NCBI GenBank assembly: GCA_001662425.1
Contig: BDDC01000164.1
Coordinates: 6,090 to 16,168 of the forward strand
Direction: 5' to 3'
Origin: Chlamydomonas sphaeroides
Lineage: Eukaryota > Chlorophyta > Chlorophyceae > Chlamydomonadales > Chlamydomonadaceae
DNA length: 10,079 bases
This document shows, piece after piece, positions 7,038 to 10,079 of this stretch (its first letter is position 1; each line of letters starts with the position of its first letter). The notes under the pieces are model-generated. The model was not told the DNA's origin. It did not search any database and saw nothing but the letters and a program-made list of their open reading frames with translations. Made by a program: the position numbers and the translations under genes.

Positions 7038-10000
7038 ATGGTGCTAGCATCGGAGCGACGTTGCGGCGCGTCACGGGCGCGCCTTCACGTCACCCATTTG
7101 TTCCTCTTGGCCGGCCTGCTCCCGCTGGCCAGGTATGGAAGTTTCACGCGGTACCAACATAGGGGGCTTCAGCTACTGTTGGCCGTGGCGGGAGTGGCCC
7201 TTCGGCCGCCGCGCCGTGGAACCCTGCCCCGGGGGCTCAGGAACGCAACGGCCTCACCCCCGGCGACACCCTTGGCCCGCAGCGCCGCCGAGGACTATGA
7301 CAGCACTTACACACTGCAAGAGTGGTCTTGGCAGCTAGACAGCACATCGTCATGGGTGTTTGAGGACTTCAGGAACTGGCGGGTGAGCTCCGTTTGGCGA
7401 CGTCACGCAACCTGCGGGGTTGGCGGCTGCGTCCAGTCTGCGTCCAGTCAGGTCTGCTCTGCCAAACCCCGTCACAAGTCCGGGGTGCTCCCAGCCGCGT
7501 CCTGCCGGCGCGCTGGTGTGCCACTCGTGACGCCTGCACCCTTGGCGCGGGCCACCGTGTCGCCCGCAGCATGGAGCCTGCCATGATCCACGCGATCTTG
7601 TGCTCCTCGCACCACCCCCGGCCGCGGCCTGCCCACCCCCTCACCCCAGCTCGAGAACGGCAAGAACGAGGACCCGGCTGCGGTGCGCTACTGCACTGCC
7701 CTCGACCAGTCGCTATGGCTTTTCACACAGGAGCTGCTGCCATCGCTGGAGGAAGGTGAGCGCGGACAGGGGCAGGGCCCGCCACCCTCGCTGCCCCACA
7801 CAGTGCGCACACAGAGGCGCCTTGCCGGGTGCATCCTCGCCGGCTTGCTGACCCTGGCCGACCGTCCCCGTGGCCGCAGAGCTGAAGATCGGGAACACGC
7901 GCGACGCAGGCTGCCTGCGACTGCACGTGAGTGCGCGGCCCGGCGACCCTTGACCGCCACCGAGAAGGGACAGTTCTGTCCCGGTCTTCGTCCCGCGACC
8001 CAAGCCTGCCCCCCAATCCACATGCCCCGACCCACATCAGGGCCTGTACCGCTGGGTGTACCAGGCGGTCTTCCTGGCGGGCGCCGCACGGGACTGCTTC
8101 GTGGCACTGTACGGATCACGCGAGATCCAACCAAGCGGCAGCTATGAACTGGCGGCCAACGCCCAGGCGGCGCCGGCCGCTGCGGTGCAGCTGGGGGACC
8201 GGTACTGCAGAGGTGGGCTTCGGGGGACAGCCACGGACCGGGTGGGGTTGGTGTTGACGGCGTGCCTGCAAGTTGGTGGTTTGGTCGCTTGCGGGGTGCT
8301 TGCGGGGTCTCAGCCAAGATAGGACAAGGGCGGAGCCACCCACGCCGTACCGTGGGTAGCCTGCGGCGGCGTGGCCATCCGCAACGCCGGCACCGTAGCT
8401 TGCAGGTCCGGGGTGCACGGCCCGCAACCTTGGCCTGCATCGGTCGCCCGCCCGCAGACTGGGGCAACCCCTCCTCCGACGACAACGGCGCCCGAGCGGC
8501 GCTCTTCATGGCCTCCGTGGCCGTCACAACCGCCGACAGCGCGGACAGCCCGCCCTACTGGGAGGGCAGCGGGCCGCAGCTGCTGACCGAGCGGCCCGGC
8601 GGAGGGCCGTCACTCTCGGAGCTGCCCGGGCCGGCGCAGGCGCCGGGTCAGGGCCGGGGACGGGAGCTGCGGGGCGACGCGTTCGAGGCGGCGGCCGCCG
8701 ACGCTGGGGCGGACTATGGAGCGGGAGAGGAGGGCCCGGAGCGTCAGGCGGATCTGCAGCTGCTGCGAGCCGAGACCGGCGTTGCCGGCAGCCGGCAGAG
8801 GTCGCTGCAGCAGGCCGGTGGGTCTACACGGCCGGGATTGGTGCTCACTGCGCCATGCACGGCCTGTCGCTGCCTGCGCCGCCCCCTGCGCTGCCTGGGC
8901 CGCACGAGGGGTCCACGCGTGTCGCCTTGCTCCCTTAACCCGGTGGCCCCAACAGGCGGCTATAGCCAGCGCTGCGAGGTGCTGCTGGGTGTGCTTCAGG
9001 ACCAGGGCAGCAGCTACAGCGCGCCCGGCGGGCTCGGCTGCGGGCAGCTGCTGGGTCTGGCGGCGGAGGCCACGGCCCGGGCGCTGTACACCTCCCCCTC
9101 CAGCTACCAGCCGCTGGACTACCAGGCCGAGGACATGACGTGGTGCCTCATGGGGGCTGCCTCGGGGCCAGGTGCGGCGGGACACGGGCGGGGGCATGGC
9201 GGCGGGTGGCGCAGCACGCTGTGCATGCTGGCGGTGCCAGGAAGCGCCAGGGCACGTGGCAGTTGCTGGCGCTGGCCTTGCTCGGCTGCCGCGGGTGTGC
9301 TTGGGGTCAGCTGGGTGTGGCTGACCGCACTTGGCCGCTAGATGCGTCGGGGGATCGCTGGAGGTGCCGTGTGGGTTGGCCCCGGCACGGCTGCTGTCGG
9401 GACGTGTGCCGTGAGCTGCCGCTGTGCTCATGCGCGTGCCTACTGTACCCGCCCACAGTCGAGAGCTGGATCAAGGCATGGCGGCAGGCGAATGCCCAGG
9501 CCGGCTGCGACCTGGTTTGGTATGCCTGGATGGCATCCATCAGCCGCCATTTCCCCTACGACGATATGCCGCCTCCGCCTCCGCCACCGCCACCCCCGCC
9601 TCCTCCGCCGCCGCCGGACATGCCACCGCCGCCCGACCTGCCGCCTTCGCCGCCTCCGCCGCCACCGCCGTACACACCCGACTGGCCCGACGCGCCGCTG
9701 GAGCCTCCGCCGCCTCCGCCGCCTCCGCCGCCTGCACCTCCGTCTCTGCCGCCCCCGCCGCCTCCACCTCCGCCTCCGCCGCCCTCATTCCCAGATTCTC
9801 CGCCGTCACCACCCCAAGCGCCCTTCCCTCCGCCGCCGCCGCCCCCACCTCCTCCACCAGGCGCAGGCCCGCCCCCGCCATCCTTGCCCAGCACGCCACC
9901 GCGTAAAACCCCAGCACCGCCGCCACCGCCGCTGCCACCGCCTAGCCCAGTGCCGCCAAGCCGGCCATCGCGCCCCCCTCCACGCAACCCGCCCGCCGCA

Positions 10001-10079
10001 TTCATGCCGCAGAGGCCGCCCCCACCCGGCCAGCCGCGACCGCCGCGACCGCCCCCCCCCCCCCCCCCCCCCCCCCCCC
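7038..10079 (+). CDS. Secreted hydroxyproline-rich (polyproline) cell-wall/matrix protein, 3' end missing
   Basis: Proposed exons are 7038-7132, 7283-7382, 7650-7755, 7880-7926, 8041-8212, 8458-8817, 8956-9171 and 9459 to the edge; all junctions are GT-AG with matching phases, giving at least 572 residues. Residues 1-31 resemble a signal peptide ending in HLFLLAGLLPLA, followed by SAAEDYDS. A globular part (about 33-402) holds eight cysteines (80, 112, 135, 172, 300, 322, 357, 382) and many Trp/Tyr, for example GLYRWVYQAVFLAG (117-130) and AEDMTWCLMGAASG (351-364). A cysteine-free Gly/Ala/Glu-rich stretch (about 210-293) separates two cysteine clusters. From 403 to the edge it is a Pro-rich rod with PPSPPPPPPP motifs, as in algal hydroxyproline-rich glycoproteins. 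The cysteine-rich head matches no family I can name and does not look like the pherophorin domain. Prolyl hydroxylation and wall location are inferred. The start and the exon 1-2 join are the least certain parts. Confidence 0.7.
7383..7649 (+). other. Intron 2 of the HRGP gene, with a possible 30-nt microexon
   Basis: The donor GTGAGC follows FEDFRNWR and the acceptor CTCACCCCAG precedes LENGKNEDPA, both in phase 0. Inside, a strong GTGTCGCCCGCAG acceptor at 7557-7569 is followed by 30 bases (7570-7599) and a GTGCTC donor. These could add ten in-frame residues (HGACHDPRDL) but would leave a 50-bp second intron and an odd ninth cysteine. The simple single-intron reading is preferred. Confidence 0.55.
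9569..10079 (+). repeat. Proline-codon low-complexity tract (polyproline rod)
   Basis: From CCG at 9569 to the edge the frame is mostly CCN codons, broken by short spacers such as YTPDWPDAPLE, SFPDSP, GAGPPPPSLP and TPPRKTPAP. The codons alternate CCG, CCT, CCA and CCC until the end, so most of the tract is not a simple microsatellite. The Gly-rich minus-strand ORF opposite is its shadow. Confidence 0.85.
10052..10079 (+). repeat. 28-base C homopolymer at the window edge
   Basis: The last 28 bases are all C. In any frame they read as proline, so the run fits the coding rod, but the upstream rod uses mixed CCN codons. A pure C run at the very end suggests a sequencing or assembly limit, or a slippage-prone site. 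Its true length, and the frame after it, cannot be trusted. Confidence 0.9.

Noticed and set aside
7570..7599. 30-nt in-frame microexon in HRGP intron 2
   Set aside because: It would need a 50-bp intron with a weak GTGCTC donor and would make an odd number of cysteines. It is kept only as a possibility in the intron entry.
9556..10005. Gly-rich minus-strand ORF resembling a glycine-rich protein
   Set aside because: It is the exact complement of the polyproline codons; the plus frame joins in phase to the upstream HRGP exons.

Overview
The window looks like nuclear DNA from a green alga, most likely a volvocine or Chlamydomonas-like chlorophyte. The DNA is very GC-rich. Genes are cut by many 100-390 bp introns with GTGAGT/GTGCGT-type donors and CGCAG-type acceptors. 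Low-complexity Ala/Gly/Ser insertions interrupt conserved enzyme domains, and one gene encodes a long polyproline rod of the kind found in algal extracellular-matrix glycoproteins. The lineage is inferred from these traits; no marker gene proves it. Almost all long single-frame ORFs here are GC-driven shadows, so the genes below were rebuilt exon by exon from protein-family motifs and matching splice phases.

Three genes are visible. (1) On the minus strand, positions 320-1720 hold the 5' part of a GH85 endo-beta-N-acetylglucosaminidase (ENGase) in five exons; it continues past the left edge through an intron. (2) On the plus strand, positions 2063-6445 hold a complete GH32 beta-fructofuranosidase (invertase-like) in eight exons, about 915 residues. 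It has all three family carboxylates and is enlarged by low-complexity insertions. (3) On the plus strand, positions 7038-10079 hold the 5' part of a secreted, cysteine-containing, hydroxyproline-rich (HRGP-type) matrix protein in eight exons. Its polyproline rod runs into a 28-base C homopolymer at the right edge, so its 3' end is missing.

The ENGase and GH32 genes are head to head, about 340 bp apart, and may share a promoter. The GH32 and HRGP genes are tandem, separated by about 590 bp that contain two small perfect inverted repeats near the HRGP start. The two glycosidases act on different substrates (N-glycan chitobiose core and beta-fructosides), so any functional link is speculative. 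No RNA genes, transposons or CRISPR arrays were recognised. Nothing here is clearly a new molecular system. The most novel items are the unrecognised cysteine-rich head of the HRGP and the apparent membrane anchor on the ENGase.
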